Notes: generated by a model from the sequence alone, not told the origin. 64,000 bases of DNA from Lolium rigidum (GCF_022539505.1 NC_061510.1:281912715-281976714), one strand, 5' to 3'. Shown: positions 32,402 to 43,937, numbered from the stretch's first letter. Program-made: numbers and translations.

Positions 32402-32958
32402 ATGTAATAGCCTTAGTTCCCGCATAAGATTATTTTGCATAAATTTATTGCGTACGTTGCATGCTATGTTAATTCGATTGATATTTTATTTGTCGGGGGC
32501 GGCCGAGTGATCGCCCAACCTGCTCTCCCGACGACTTCGTTGGATTACGCAATGTTATTGCGAAGACTTTGTGTAAGTTTTGTAAAAGCGAGACCCGTCG
32601 ACTTAGTCGAGGGAATTAGACGCTTGGCATCGTCACGCGGTGCACCGGTTTGAGCCTTATTTTGTGATAATGTAACCATCGACTGCAGCACTCGCGTATT
32701 TTCTCGAGGCTTGGATTGGTTGTTTTCTTTTTGTGTGTCACTAATCTTAACTCCCGTTGAGAGTATTTAATTAATGACACTGCGTGTTTTCTAGGCCAGC
32801 GCTCCCGATGGGAGTAAGAGCCGAAGGTAGGGGCCGCGGTCGACTCGTTCGGTGGTAGGGCCTAAATTGAAGAAAGGAGGCAGAAAACCTGATTAAAACT
32901 TTATTCATAAGGAAAAGCAACTTTAAAGGCTATTTAAATAATAAAAAACGATCGCGCC
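32402..32958. other. element A spacer between antisense gene and integrase end
   Basis: No coding sequence on either strand. Contains one CTCCCGATGGGAG hairpin (32802-32814). The 3' ends of the convergent pol and antisense genes meet here. Confidence 0.5.
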
Positions 32959-34878
32959 CTATGTATAGAACCGTCGCAGGTGTGCGATATTCCATGGATT
33001 TCCGACATCTTTTCCCGAAGTTGGATTTTTGAGCCTGTACGCTCCCCCTGGTATCACTTCGGTGACGATGTAGGGTCCTTCCCATGGAGGCTCGAGTTTC
33101 GAGGGCCTTTTTTGTTTCAGCCGAAGTACCATATCTCCAATACTAAAGCACCGGTTGCGTATTCGTCGACTGTGGTAGTTCCTCAGCGCCTGCTGGTATA
33201 CCGTGGTTCTGGCTAAAGCAATGTCTCGGGCTTCATCTAGTAGGTCTACATCATCTTGTAGTGCAATGTTGGAAGAGGGTTCCGTGTATGCCATCACTTG
33301 AGGTGCTTCGAATCGAACATCAGCTGGCAGGACTGCTTCGGCTCCATGTACCAGAAAGAATGGGGTGTACTGCGTTGACCTGTTAGGTGTGGTACGCAAA
33401 CTCCAAAGTACTGATGGTAACTCTTCGATCCAAGCTCCCTCTGCGCCTGTAAGACGCTTCTTGAGACCGTCCCCTATTAGACCGTTGATCCTTTCCACCT
33501 GACCATTTGTTTGCGGGTGAGCCACTGATGCGAATTTCAGTTTTATTCCCCTGCCATCACAAAATTCTCGGAATTCTTTGGAGTCAAAGTTAGTCCCGTT
33601 ATCTGTGACGATACTGTGAGGCACACCGAATCGACATGTTATTTCCTTGAAGAATTGGACTGCTGTTTTTGCCTTCCGGTTTCGTATCGGTATCGCCTCG
33701 ATCCACTTTGTGAATTTATCGACTGCGACTAATAAGTACGTGTCTCCTCCAGGCGATGATCTCGGTAGTGGTCCAACTTGATCGAGTCCCCATTGGGCGA
33801 ACGGCCACGCCAAGGGTATCGTCATCAGGTCTGTTGCAGGGGCGTGCGGTTTTGGGGAAAACCGTTGGCAAGGGTCGCACTTCATGACCAGATCTCGAGC
33901 ATCCGACGCCGTCGTTGGCCGCGTAAAATCCTGCCCCGAAGGCTTTGCTACGAGAACCCTACTTCCCGCGTGATGCCCGCAAGTTCCCTCGTGTATCTCA
34001 CGCAGCAGTGCTCTTCCGTCGTCGATGGCAATGCACCTTTGGAGGATACCGGAGATGCTGCGCTTGTAGAGTTCACCGTTTACTATGGTGAAAGCTTTCG
34101 ATCGCCTAACGATTCGTTTTGCTTCTACTGGATCCGCCGGCAGTTCCTGCTTTGTTAGGTACTCCAAGAACGGTTTAGTCCATAATGGCTCAAGGAGGAG
34201 GACTTGTTCGGCTGGGAGAGTTGAAGCTTCGTTGGCGATTTGCTGCGGGTTTGCCTCTGCTTCCTCAGTCGATGGGTTTAGAGGTGCTGGCGCCTTCTCT
34301 TTTATTGATCGCTGAGTGATCACCTCGTAAAATACTCCATCTGGGATGGGAGAGCACATGGAGCCGATATTTGCTAAGGTGTCGGCTTCCTCGTTGCTAG
34401 CTCTGCCGATATGTTTGAGCTCGCACCCCTCGAATTTGGCTTCCATATTTTGATACAGCTGCCGATAGGTGATCATGTTGTCGCTAACTGCGTCGCACAG
34501 ATTCATCGACTGTTGTACTACCAAGTTTGAGTCCCCGTAGATTTCCAGGCGAGTCGCCCCACACGCCTTTGCCATCTTCATTTCGTGCAGCAGTGCTTCG
34601 TATTCTACTTCATTGTTTGTCGGCAGAGAGAAGTTCATACGTAGTATATACTTCATCTTATCTCCTTGTGGTGATATCAGCACCACTCCTGCTGCTGCGC
34701 CTGTGCTTCGTTTCGACCCGTCGAAATACATTATCCACGATCCCGACATGTCGGGTGCCGGAGGTGTCTGGGATTGAATCCAGTCCGCCACAAAGTCTGG
34801 GAGGATTTGGGATTTTATAGCCGTCCGGTTAACGTAAGTTATGTCGTGAGGTGCTATCTCGATAGCCCATTGGGACAC
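32959..34878 (-). CDS. Element A RNase H (archaeal-type) plus integrase, 639 aa, open
   Basis: Intact 640-codon frame. Residues about 48-170 are an RNase H domain with acidic residues in MYFDGSK (D53), NNEVEYEAL (E92/E94), IYGDSN (D116) and NEEADTLA (D166). This is the second, archaeal-type RNase H of Tat Gypsy elements. The integrase follows: an HHCC zinc domain (HEGTCGHH, then CDPC at 334-337), then the DDE core in GLDQVGPLP (D366), VTDNGTNFDS (D426) and NGQVERING (E462). The C-terminal GPYIVTEVIPGGAYRLKN resembles the usual DNA-binding end. The stretch KPSGQDFTRPTTASDARD after the HH pair departs from the usual GFYWPT pattern, so a small indel is possible there. Normally it would be part of a larger polyprotein; upstream frames are broken. 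Confidence 0.92.
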   Translation of the reverse strand: MSQWAIEIAPHDITYVNRTAIKSQILPDFVADWIQSQTPPAPDMSGSWIMYFDGSKRSTGAAAGVVLISPQGDKMKYILRMNFSLPTNNEVEYEALLHEMKMAKACGATRLEIYGDSNLVVQQSMNLCDAVSDNMITYRQLYQNMEAKFEGCELKHIGRASNEEADTLANIGSMCSPIPDGVFYEVITQRSIKEKAPAPLNPSTEEAEANPQQIANEASTLPAEQVLLLEPLWTKPFLEYLTKQELPADPVEAKRIVRRSKAFTIVNGELYKRSISGILQRCIAIDDGRALLREIHEGTCGHHAGSRVLVAKPSGQDFTRPTTASDARDLVMKCDPCQRFSPKPHAPATDLMTIPLAWPFAQWGLDQVGPLPRSSPGGDTYLLVAVDKFTKWIEAIPIRNRKAKTAVQFFKEITCRFGVPHSIVTDNGTNFDSKEFREFCDGRGIKLKFASVAHPQTNGQVERINGLIGDGLKKRLTGAEGAWIEELPSVLWSLRTTPNRSTQYTPFFLVHGAEAVLPADVRFEAPQVMAYTEPSSNIALQDDVDLLDEARDIALARTTVYQQALRNYHSRRIRNRCFSIGDMVLRLKQKRPSKLEPPWEGPYIVTEVIPGGAYRLKNPTSGKDVGNPWNIAHLRRFYT

Positions 34879-35145
34879 TCGACTTCGTGGCCTCTCGGAT
34901 TAGTCATTATATTTTTCAACGGCGCTTCGCTCACGACGACAATCGGATGCTCGTGAAGTAGTGCCGTAGCTTGCGGAGCTGACCTCCATGCTGCATATGC
35001 CGCGCTTCGATGATGAGGGTACCTCTTGTCTTGCGGGTGTGAGTACTTCGCCGAGGTAGTAAACGGGCCTCTCGCACGCCATGAACTCTCCCTGCTTCTT
35101 CTCGTTCGACGACCAAGACGCCGCTGAAGACTTGGGCTGTCGCAG
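34879..35145 (-). pseudogene. Element A connection/first RNase H region, frame-broken
   Basis: On the minus strand the RT frame ends at TPARRKRCSCT. Continuation is found in other frames (REKETLLMYIAATAQVFSGV, then YYLGEVLTPARQEVPSSSKR, then ERSAVEKYND and a stop at 34900). The order matches the Gypsy RT-linked RNase H. At least two indels in about 250 bp separate the reverse transcriptase from the downstream RNase H-integrase frame. Confidence 0.6.
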
Positions 35146-36051
35146 CTATGTACATGAGCAGCGTTTCCTTCTCGCGGGGGTTACAAGAACTGGAGATGTC
35201 GACAAGATTTTCTTCAGGTTGTCGAAAGATTCCTGCGCCTCCTTTGTCCACTCGAACTTTTCCGATTTTTTCATCAAATTGTAGAAAGGCAAAGCTTTTT
35301 CTCCTAGCTTGGCGATGAACCTGCTGAGCGCTGCTAAACGTCCTGCCAACTGCTGCACTTGATGCAGATTCTTTGGCGGCTCCATGTCGAGAATAGCTTT
35401 GATTTTTAAAGGGTTGGCTTCGATCCCCCTGGCCGAGATGAAGTATCCTAGCACTTGCCCTCCTGGTACTCCGAAGAAGCATTTTTTGGGATTCAACTTG
35501 ATCTTATACCTGTCTAGGTTATCGAAGGTCTCCCGCAAATCGTCGACGAGGGTGGCAGTGTGCTTCGTTTTCACCATGATATCGTCAATATAGACTTCGA
35601 TGTTTCGCCCGATCTGCTCTCCAAGGCAAGCTTGTATGCAACGTTGGTAAGTTGCTCCCGCATTTTTCAACCCGAAGGTCATGACGTTGTAGCAGAAAAC
35701 GCCGTGTGGGGTGATGAACGCGGTTAGCTCCTGATCTTCCTTCTTCAATTTGATCTGGTTATACCCAGAGTAGGCATCGAGGAAGGAGAGGCGGTCGCAC
35801 CCGGCTGTGGAATCGACTATCTGGTCAATTCTAGGCAGCGGGAAGTGGTCTTTCGGATAGTGTTTGTTGAGGCCGGTGTAATCGATACACATACGCAGAG
35901 CGGTGGTGTCCTTTTTGGGTACCATGACAGGGTTAGCCACCCACTCTGATTCCTTGAGCTCTCGGATAAATCCTGCTTTACGAAGTCGATTGATTTCCTC
36001 ACCAATTGCTCTCCTCTTGGGTTCAGAGAATCGACGCATCGACTGCCGCAC
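35146..36051 (-). CDS. Element A reverse transcriptase
   Basis: Open frame of 301 codons covering a Gypsy reverse transcriptase: LRKAGFIRELKESEWVANPV, VPKKDTTALRMCIDYTGLNK, SFLDAYSGYNQIKL (first catalytic Asp), FGLKNAGATYQR and the YIDD catalytic box in NIEVYIDDIMVKTK. It then has LNPKKCFFGVPGGQVLGYFI and the start of the connection domain. The frame enters from upstream by a shift near 36050 (GELAKHALNVDPTDQ is in another frame) and leaves by a shift near 35150, so a single polyprotein is not made. All catalytic motifs are present. Confidence 0.88.
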   Translation of the reverse strand: MRQSMRRFSEPKRRAIGEEINRLRKAGFIRELKESEWVANPVMVPKKDTTALRMCIDYTGLNKHYPKDHFPLPRIDQIVDSTAGCDRLSFLDAYSGYNQIKLKKEDQELTAFITPHGVFCYNVMTFGLKNAGATYQRCIQACLGEQIGRNIEVYIDDIMVKTKHTATLVDDLRETFDNLDRYKIKLNPKKCFFGVPGGQVLGYFISARGIEANPLKIKAILDMEPPKNLHQVQQLAGRLAALSRFIAKLGEKALPFYNLMKKSEKFEWTKEAQESFDNLKKILSTSPVLVTPARRKRCSCT

Positions 36052-36179
36052 TCGGTTTGGTCTGTCGGGTCAACATTAAGGGCGTGCTTAGCGAGTTCCC
36101 CGGGGATACCCGGCATGTCGGATGGTTCCCATGCAAATATCTCCCGGCGCTCACGGAGGAACTCGATGAGCGCGCCTTC

Positions 36180-36608
36180 CTATGCGACCGTAAGGTCAGC
36201 CGATATATTGACCGTTTTCTTCGGGTCAGTGGGGTGCACCTGCAGCTTCTTGGCTTCCTTTGTAGCGTCAAACTCGTCGGATCTTACGTTTCGGTTGTCG
36301 GCTGGTGGCTGCGTATGATCCACGGCTGCGTCGATCGCATTGAGTTCCTCTTTAGCGCCGAATTTCGAGGCGATCTTCTGGAACTCCCTGTCACAGGTGT
36401 CTGATCGAGCAAAACTCCCGTGAACAGTTATTGGGGTTCCGTTGTTGCCTGGCATCTTCAGTTTTAGGTACGCGTAATGAGGCATGGCCATAAACTTGGC
36501 AAACGCCGGTCTGCCGAGGATGGCATGATACTGAGACTCCCAGTCGACAACTTTGAACTCGATCTTTTCTTTCCTGAAATTGGTGGGCGTGCCGAAGACC
36601 ACATCCAA
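36180..36608 (-). pseudogene. Element A protease-RT linker fragment
   Basis: Minus-strand frame reading MDVVFGTPTNFRKEKIEFKV, YHAILGRPAFAKFMAMPHYA, YLKLKMPGNNGTPITVHGSF. This is the C-terminal half of the retroviral-type aspartic protease (ILGRPAF) and the linker. It is out of frame with the protease active-site segment before it and has a stop near 36180 before the RT. The homologous segment survives in element B at 48316-48657. Confidence 0.7.
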
Positions 36609-36659
36609 TGACGTTTTTCCAAGGGAATAAGCGGGTCGAGTCAGTATAATGCCATGGAA

Positions 36660-37841
36660 TCATGTGTCGGATTCCCTCAGCATATCGACTGTTAAACCCA
36701 TTGCTCTCATTGTGTTGGCGAATAGTAGGTTTAAGCCGCTTCCTCCGTCCATGAATACTTTGCTCATGTTGTACCCTCCGATCTGCGCCTCGAGGACTAG
36801 AGCTGCATGGCCTGGTCTAGGGACGACTTTCGGGTGGTCTGTCCTGTCGAAGGAGATACTTTGTGCAGACCAGTCGATGAATTCGGGTGTGTCGACCATA
36901 ACGACTTCTGCGTACTTCACTTCTCGCGAGAATTTCTTGATTTCCCTTTTTGAGAAGCTGGTTTTATGGATCATGCTGACCTGCCCGCGCGGTTCTGGGA
37001 ATACCTCGGCTGGTACATACTCGCCCTTTTCCATTGGTTCGTACGGCTCCGGCATGTATGGCTCCGCCCGATAGATGTAGGATCTTGCCCTTTTCTCCAT
37101 TATGTGAACTCTTGATATAGCTTCACTCCTGAGGTCATCGCAGAACTGTCGAATCTCCAGGAAGTGTCGGCAGTTCCTCAATAGGTGACTGGATTTCTCC
37201 CGACCGTCCTTTGGGTCGATATAGGAGTGGAGGTAGCATGGCGCATCGAGTTGCTCCGTGGCCGATAAGTGTGGTGAACGAGCGCGGCCATGGATCGACT
37301 GCACGCCCTCCTGTTCCCGTTCGGACTGACGAGGGCGAGGCGCTGCACGTTCTTCTTCTCCATGGTATAATTCCCTTCGCCTTTTCTTTCGCCCTGTTGT
37401 GGGATCAAAACTTCCTCGGCTGCCTCCATGCGTGCTTCTGGGTGGAATTCCCAAGGTTGCTGCCAGGGTATCCTCTGCCGAAACCGAGGGCCCCACATCG
37501 GACGTATCTGTCCTAGGGAGGCGAAGAAAGCCTCCGGAGTCGATGATGAAGTGGACGCCTCCAAAGGTGGTGGTCATGTCGTCACACGATTCCGCAGGAA
37601 TCACGTGCGACGGCTTGAGGTGTGGTACGAATTCGAAGGATCCGCAACGAATCGGATCTTTCGGATCTGGAGGCGTTGGTGACTCGAGCACGAACGCTGC
37701 AGATGTGACTGGTACTGCCGATGCCCTGCCTTGTGCCGACAGGCTTCCCACAGACGGCGCCAATTGTCGAGGGTGCTCCTCGGCAATGCCCTCCGATAGG
37801 GGCTTAGGGTTGGTGGAGTCCTGCAAGCTGACACGAGACAT
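36660..37841 (-). pseudogene. Element A gag remnant plus protease active site; capsid missing
   Basis: 393-codon frame. It opens inside the right LTR (MSRVSLQDSTNPKPL), reads through the primer-binding site (QLAPSVGSL), and continues with a proline/serine-rich N-terminal region and a basic stretch. It ends with the zinc-knuckle-like CYLHSYIDPKDG...HLLRNCRHF block and the aspartic protease active site AQIGGYNMSKVFMDGGSGLN. The Retrotrans_gag capsid block, clear in element B (DSARAWLRGLPKGSVKSWDD), is absent between RAPRPRQSEREQEGVQSI and the CYLHSY block. The simplest explanation is an internal deletion. After MLRESDT the protease is out of frame. Confidence 0.75.
37746..37763 (-). other. Primer-binding site of element A
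   Basis: Minus strand TTGGCGCCGTCTGTGGGA, one to two bases inside the 5' LTR. The TGGCGCC core is the usual tRNA-complementary start in many cereal Gypsy elements. It fixes the element orientation as minus. Confidence 0.88.
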
Positions 37842-38306
37842 CGGTTCACAGACAAGCGGGGAGAGCGACTTACCCAGGTTCGGGGCCCTCGATGAGGTAA
37901 AACCCTTACGTCCTGCCTGTCTGTTCTTGATTATGATGAAAACAGGTTACAATGGGGTACCGAATAGTTCAGCTGTAATCTCGTCGAGATGCTAGTTGCT
38001 AGGGTAACCTAGTTCTAAGCTTCTGCTGGCTAATATTGCTAAGGTTGATTGTCCCCCTCGATAGCCCCTCTCCTGGCCTTTATATAGATGGCCGGGTCCC
38101 GAGAGGTCTAATCGAGTACGAGTAGGTTTACAGTAGATCTATCTCTGATCTTTCCTTGTTCGGCTTCTTCCGTGCCTTGTACTCCAAGCAATCTTCTGCC
38201 GCACCATCCTAGTGGCCCATCTTGCCATCGGGTACCTTCATGGGCCTCCAGTTGGACTGTGTAGGGTAGAGCAACATTGATTACCCGAAGGGTAATGCCC
38301 ACGTCA
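37765..38306 (-). repeat. 5' LTR of element A
   Basis: 542 bp. About ten differences from the 3' LTR at 30722-31265 counted by eye, including an indel near TGTCTGTTCTTG. Ends TGCCCACGTCA before the duplication GCTGT. Confidence 0.95.
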
Positions 38307-38455
38307 GCTGTTTTGGGCTTTTCCCACCTTAGCCCTTAGTTGTCCAAGAGAGAGCCACACGCCCACACCTCATCTAGAATATGCACCGTGAAGTGTGGTA
38401 AATGATGGAGCAAAGCATCTAAAACAAAACGCTGGAGAAAAGTCCTTGTTATAAC

Positions 38456-38681
38456 TGTTAGAAGTAATTGAGATGTAGATTGAGAGAGACAATAAATGAT
38501 TCAACTATTCTGTTCCATTGATGATTCACAACTTATATACAAGGGGAAGGGACGCGAATATGGGTCACGTCCGTTCGAAGAGGTGTGAGGAAGGGTTGTG
38601 TCTGTTGACAAACCAATCAACATAGGGAATTACATGAGGGAGGATTACCCCTTTAATTAACCTATTAATTAAATCCTAACA
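38456..38681 (-). repeat. 3' LTR of element C
   Basis: 226 bp, from TGTTAGAAG to TCCTAACA on the plus strand. Followed inward by CTCCCCCTAATCC, whose complement is a G/A-rich polypurine tract. Confidence 0.93.
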
Positions 38682-41600
38682 CTCCCCCTAATCCTTCTTT
38701 GTCCTTGTGCTTGGTTATCTCTAGAATCATCTTTGGAATCATCTCCTCTAAAAACCTTGTGGGAAAAATACGAGGAGAGTAGTGTGTATGTTATGTTGCT
38801 AAAACTCCTTAAAACCCAGTGGGACAATAAGGAGAAAATGGTGCAACATATAATGGTTAGATATGCTGTTAAAACTCCTTCAAAACCCAATGGGAAAATA
38901 AGGAGAAAATGACACATCATATAATTGGTATTGTCTCTTTGTTGACTCAATATGAGAAAAACCTTGTAAAAGGGAAAAACCCATAGAGTTTAGAGAACAA
39001 TATATGTCGTATATACTTTCCTAAAAACCCCAGTGGGGAAAACAGAAAATATGACATATCATCTTGTGTTGATATTACCTCATTAAAAGCCTTGATGAGA
39101 ACCTGTGTAGTAAACTCATAAAGGGAAAAAGAGTGTAATATGATGCTTTGAACATGATTGATTCAGGAAGATACTCCCCCTGATTCTTGCAAGTTTGGAA
39201 GCCATCGCATACCAATTCCATAAAATACTTATGGAATGTTGAAGTTGGTAGAGACTTGGTGAACAAACCAACATCATTATTGTGTGATTTGACTTGCAAG
39301 ATGTTTATTCCCCAATTCTTCTGAAGTTCATGGAGATAAAACAATCTAGAGACAATATGGTTAGTGATATTGCTCTTGATGTATCATGTTTGCATCCATG
39401 CAACACAAGCAACATTATCTGTGTAGATAATGATTGATGGTTCAAGGGAACCAATACCACATGACCGATGTATGTGGTTTATCATTCCATAAAGCTACAC
39501 GTGTGTACGAGACCTTGTATTTTAGAATGATTGGTAGGTGTAATCACCATGTCTCGAAGACATCAATGGAGTGACAATTCTACCATGTTGATACACATTG
39601 TGGGGATCATTCAAGTAGCCAACATCAGTGTATCCTGATGATATTGGAGTTCAGATTTCTCTGAAATTATAAGAATATGTCAAGTTATGTGTGGTACCTT
39701 GGAGATATCGAAAGATATTCTTGATTCCCAACCAATTGTGTTGGTGGGTCCAATAGCACTGAGATATGGAACTTCAAGTCCCAACATCCGTAATACATCA
39801 TCCCGTGGTTTGAGTGAATCTTTCTCTACGTCTAGAGATCGAACAACTGGCATGGGAGATGGATATGACTTGTCCATTTTCAGTTTCTCCAATATTTATA
39901 ATATAGGCAACTTGGTGTACCAATACTTGAGTGAAGTAGCTCGACTTGTAATATCAAAGCACTATTTGGGTTTCACCAAATCCTTCATCTCAAATTCCGT
40001 CTTTTAGATGATCACGTGCTTCGTCGTTACAAGAGTAATCCTTGTGTATGACAAAAAACACATGGGTAATCATCATTGTAGGAGTAATCCTTGTGTATAA
40101 GGAACTCACTACATCGGTTGTACCAAAATATACCGACAACAATAAGCCATGTTGTGACTTATTAATTTTACACAATACATGTTGCATTTGCATTTCGATT
40201 CGGATTGTGATTCCATCGGGAACCATACATGTCCAAATCTAGTGATCCACATCGATGTGTAGTCACTACATCTATCAACTGCATAGATAGATAATTTTGT
40301 ATTGCCAATGATATAATGTATCGGAAATAGGATTTCACTCGCATCTGGAGATTAGGTCTCGGATCTCTGCGTAAATCCGACCTTGTGCTACAAGTCTTGC
40401 TTTCTCACCACCTTTTTATGTCATTCCGTTGCTGGAAGAGAACAAATTGAACCACATAGGGAATTCATTTGGAGGAGCAAGGCTAATTCTGCTTGGATTG
40501 CATCCTTCGATTGTTTCAGTCCGAGAAAGTGGTTTTACACTATGCCATGGCCATGGTCTTTGGATCTGAATCATTGTGAATGATGTTTGCAATCATACAA
40601 GAGAAATATTGTCGACATTTGTAGGCTTTGGTTATATGATTCTCCAGAATCGATATGGTTGGAGAAAATCTCAAGCACCCATGATGACTCTTCGTGATTT
40701 CCCAATACGCATGAGTCCGGGTGTTCCGATGTCCCAGGCAGTGTGTGCAAACTGAAGCTAGGTTGTGGAGGTTTCCCGTCCAGTGGGTGTATACTACCCA
40801 TCAGGTGTTTATCAATGCTAGGTTGATATGTATTTACTGATTCATAAGATTTCTCCTCGTCTCTCCTTGTTGCTTGTAGGAAGCTAGATACTGGTTTGAG
40901 GCCGTACTACTCCCCCTCTTTTAAGGAATAGGGAGTTGAGTGGTTTTTATTGGTACCTCCACTCTTTCGGGCGCATTTCTAGCCGGATTAAAGGATTATA
41001 TAACACCTTTGAGATCAGTAAATGAATCTGGCAGGTTATTTGCGAATTGTTGCAAATTTGTGAATCCTAGACGTATAGTCCATATTCTTGAGTACGTGGA
41101 CATGAGGAGGAACGTGGAGTTCCAAATGATTTCCTGACATTCTATTTGGTACTTGAAATCTTCCCCTAATGCCTGGAAATATCCATCCTTCAATTTTTGT
41201 AATCAACGTACGAGGCTATGAACAGATCCCTTATGAGGAGTTCAAGGTACTTAGTGATCGATGGAGATCTGTACCTCACATAGATCCCTAATTTGTGGGC
41301 CTATGATGTACGCTGTGATGGTGAGATCGGTACGCGTGAAGCGATTCCGAACTTACGCAGATAGGAAATGCTCGGAGGATTTCCACGTATCAATTGCAGA
41401 GGGGAAGTTCTGCGATATGCAGTTAGTTAGTCAAGGGTGTGTAAATCCGCATGACTCCAACGTGAAGTTGGTAAAATTTCAACTCATTAACAAAGGTCAT
41501 GCAACGAGCCCGATCCTCTTGCTCAGATATTCAACCAAAACTTTTGTGTATGGAAATATGTGACAAAGTGCTGAACTCCAATCTTCGAAAGCCATGCAAT

Positions 41601-42420
41601 AATTATTGGAGGCACATTAAGAGAATTTTGCATCATTGTCCATTCGAATTGATTATAATTCATTTTCAGTCCACACTATGGTTGGAAGAGGCCACAAATA
41701 TCACCTCGAATGCATTCGATCGAGGGACTTAAGTGATCTAGCTTTGATATTGAGGTATATGAGAACCTCAAAATGGGCTACATATCCGATGATTGAGAAA
41801 ACTTAGTTTCATGCAAATCATGACCAATGGAATTGATTTACAGGCAACATGTGCTACGGGTTGGTTGTATGTGTAGTACAATCCAAACAATAGAGAGGGT
41901 ACCTTTTCAAATAACATGTTCCTCATCCATCGGATTGGCTCCCGCAGAAATCTATATATCGAATTCAAGAGTTTCTGGTATGAAAATATTTATAAAATAT
42001 ATAGAGGACATCCAATCTTATTTATATCAGAGTGCTGATACAATATATGTATGTTGCAACAACATAAATAGACATGAATAAATCAATCACTAAGGAGATA
42101 ATGGGACCACTCAAAGTCTCCAAACATGTCGACTAAGGCATACTCAATCATCATGTTCTCCATGCCCATAGGGTCATGTGACCGCTAGAGAGGCGTGGTG
42201 TTGCAACGTCCATGAGAAACGTCTTGCAAACAACTAGCTCCATTGGTGCGGTCTGGATAAAGGTTGAAGTGAGCTTCAAACCTTTTTTCCTTGAGGTACT
42301 TTGCGTCCCTGGAATTGCTGGTAGAGAATTGCCAGATGCTTCGGGGTCTTGCACTTGTTAGTAGGATGCGTGTAGCACCCACACTTGTCACAAAGCTTAG
42401 TTTTGTCAAACTCTGTCTTT
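38682..42420 (-). pseudogene. Element C pol remnant and gag zinc knuckle, heavily decayed
   Basis: Minus strand. Near 42,360-42,410 is the gag zinc knuckle CDKCGCYTHPTNKC (C-x2-C-x4-H-x4-C), followed by PKHLAILYQQF. Most of protease, integrase and early reverse transcriptase (about 40-42 kb) is unrecognisable, broken into short frames. At 39680-39892 the Copia RT end is seen (MDKSYPSPMPVVRSLDVEKD, then LGLEVPYLSAIG). At about 39210-39344 the RNase H end is seen (WGINILQVKSHNNDVGLFTK, SLPTSTFHKYF). The order zinc knuckle, RT, RNase H on the minus strand confirms Copia and orientation. Confidence 0.68.
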
Positions 42421-42425
42421 GCAGT

Positions 42426-42972
42426 TGTCGAGGGTGCTCCTCGGCAATGCCCTCCGATAGGGGCTTAGGGTTGATGGAATCCTGCAAGCTGACACAAGAC
42501 ATCGGTACACAGACAAGCGGGGAGAGCGATTTACCCAGGTTCGGGGCCCTCGATGAGGTAAAACCCTTACGTCCTGCCCTGTCTCGTTCTTTGATTATGA
42601 TGAAAACAGGTTACAATGGGGTGCCGAATACTTCGGCTGAGATCTAGTCGAGATTGATGTTGCTAGGGTTGCCTAGCTCTAAGCTTTTCCTGGCTAAGGT
42701 TGCTAAGATTGTCCGTGTCCCTCCAAGCAGCCCCTCTCCTGGCCTTTTTATAGGAGGCCAGGTCTCAAGGGTCCTAACCGAGGATGACTAAGTTTACAGT
42801 AGTTTTAGATCCAATCTTTCCTTGTTTGTTCGCTTCCTTGTCTTGCCTGTCAAGGAATATTCTGACGCGCCGACCTAGTGGCCCATCTCGCCTTCAGGTA
42901 TCTTCATGGGCCTCCAATTTGTCAATACCAGATAGGGCAACGTCGGTTACCCGAAGGGTAATGCCCACGTCA
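42426..42972 (-). repeat. 3' LTR of element B
   Basis: 547 bp, TGTCGAGGG to CCCACGTCA on the plus strand. Contains CTTTTTATAGGAGG in place of the TTTATATAGATGG of element A. Confidence 0.93.
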
Positions 42973-43550
42973 GTAGTCCCCGAGTGTCTAGCCGAAGATA
43001 ATTCGGGTAGAGACTAATGCATGTTTTCTCCTTCATTGCTTTTGTTCATCTTGATTATGCTTCATCTTCTTTTTATCGGGTGCGCGTCAGTGCTCCCGAT
43101 GGGAGTAGCCCCCGAGTCTAGGTACGGATGCTTGCAATCCGTGCATAGACTCAAGTTGTACTACTCAAATACTTTCCTCTGCCGAGATCTTCATAAGTCA
43201 TCCGATATATTTTCTTTATGCAAAGGATAATGAGTAACGTGCCCAACTGTTGTTTGGTTAACTGCCGATGGCAAAACACCGTTACCCTACACAGAATCAA
43301 GTCCCCGGGCATGATCCTGGAGTGCAAAAAACTTCTATCATGTATGCATCACGAGCTCCCGATGGGAGTAACAGCCCCCGAGTGCCTGGGTGCACGCGCT
43401 TTGCAACCGAGTGCTGATTCAAACCTTCTTCCTTCGACTGCCCATTCTGTCGAGTATTCATTTTATCGGGTGCGCGTCAGCGCTCCCGATGGGAGTAGCC
43501 CCCGAGTCTAGGTACGGATGCTTGAAATCCGTGCGTGGACTCGAATCCTT
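42973..43550. repeat. PPT and hairpin/PPT-like cassettes of element B
   Basis: The PPT position reads GTAGTCCCCGAGTG. The CTCCCGATGGGAG hairpin recurs at 43093, 43356 and 43483, each followed within a few bases by an (A)GCCCCCGAGT PPT-like sequence; a lone hairpin lies at 46693 inside the antisense gene. Two of the cassettes also share TATCGGGTGCGCGTCAG before and CTAGGTACGGATGCTTG after, as in element A. Confidence 0.8.
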
Positions 43551-43937
43551 CATCCGATAACTTTTTATGTTTCCTTCGAATGCTTCCAAATTATGACGTC
43601 ATTGCTGACGTGTAACTGCTGCAGGCTGATTTGACGGGCCCATCATGATGAGCTAGCCCTAGCCCTGCTCAATCAGTGTTTTAGGGCTTGACCACTATAC
43701 GCGTAACGACCGAGGTGGCTCCTCGATTTTCGCGCAATCGTGGGTGTAGTGGGCCGTCAGTTCCTTCCCTTCCTCAAGCGCCACGTGCTTACTTCAATTT
43801 TTCCTTAAAATCTCCAAGGGACAAAAAGTTCTCAATTTTCTCCACGGTTCCCGCAGCATCGCCTCATTCTCCCTCTTCTTCCTTCTTTCGCCATTGTTGC
43901 GCCGCCGCCACAGTTTCAATCTTCCTCAGATCTCGCA
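43551..43937 (+). promoter_or_regulatory. Probable promoter and leader of the antisense gene
   Basis: Plus-strand sequence between the cassettes and ATG 43938. CT-rich blocks (CCTCATTCTCCCTCTTCTTC) just upstream of the ATG resemble a plant 5' leader. No clear TATA box. Confidence 0.35.

Larger units (their letters stand above)
30722..38306 (-). mobile_element. LTR retrotransposon A: Ty3/gypsy, Tat-type, minus strand
   Basis: Two 542-544-bp LTRs (TG...CA on the minus strand) enclose gag/protease, reverse transcriptase, RNase H and integrase in Gypsy order. The 5-bp duplication GCTGT lies at 30717-30721 and 38307-38311. The primer-binding site (minus TTGGCGCCGTCTGTGGGA, about 37746-37763) is next to the right LTR, and a purine tract (minus CACTCGGGGGCTAC) borders the left one. 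A second, archaeal-style RNase H fused ahead of integrase points to the Tat lineage. About ten differences between the LTRs (eye count, about 2%) suggest insertion well under two million years ago at usual grass rates. Capsid sequence is missing from gag, and a 100-N gap lies inside. Confidence 0.95.

Noticed and set aside
36006..37995. Plus-strand frames of 80-198 codons opposite the gag and protease of element A
   Set aside because: They mirror minus-strand coding sequence and do not resemble the PF04195-type antisense gene, which lies at the other end of the element.
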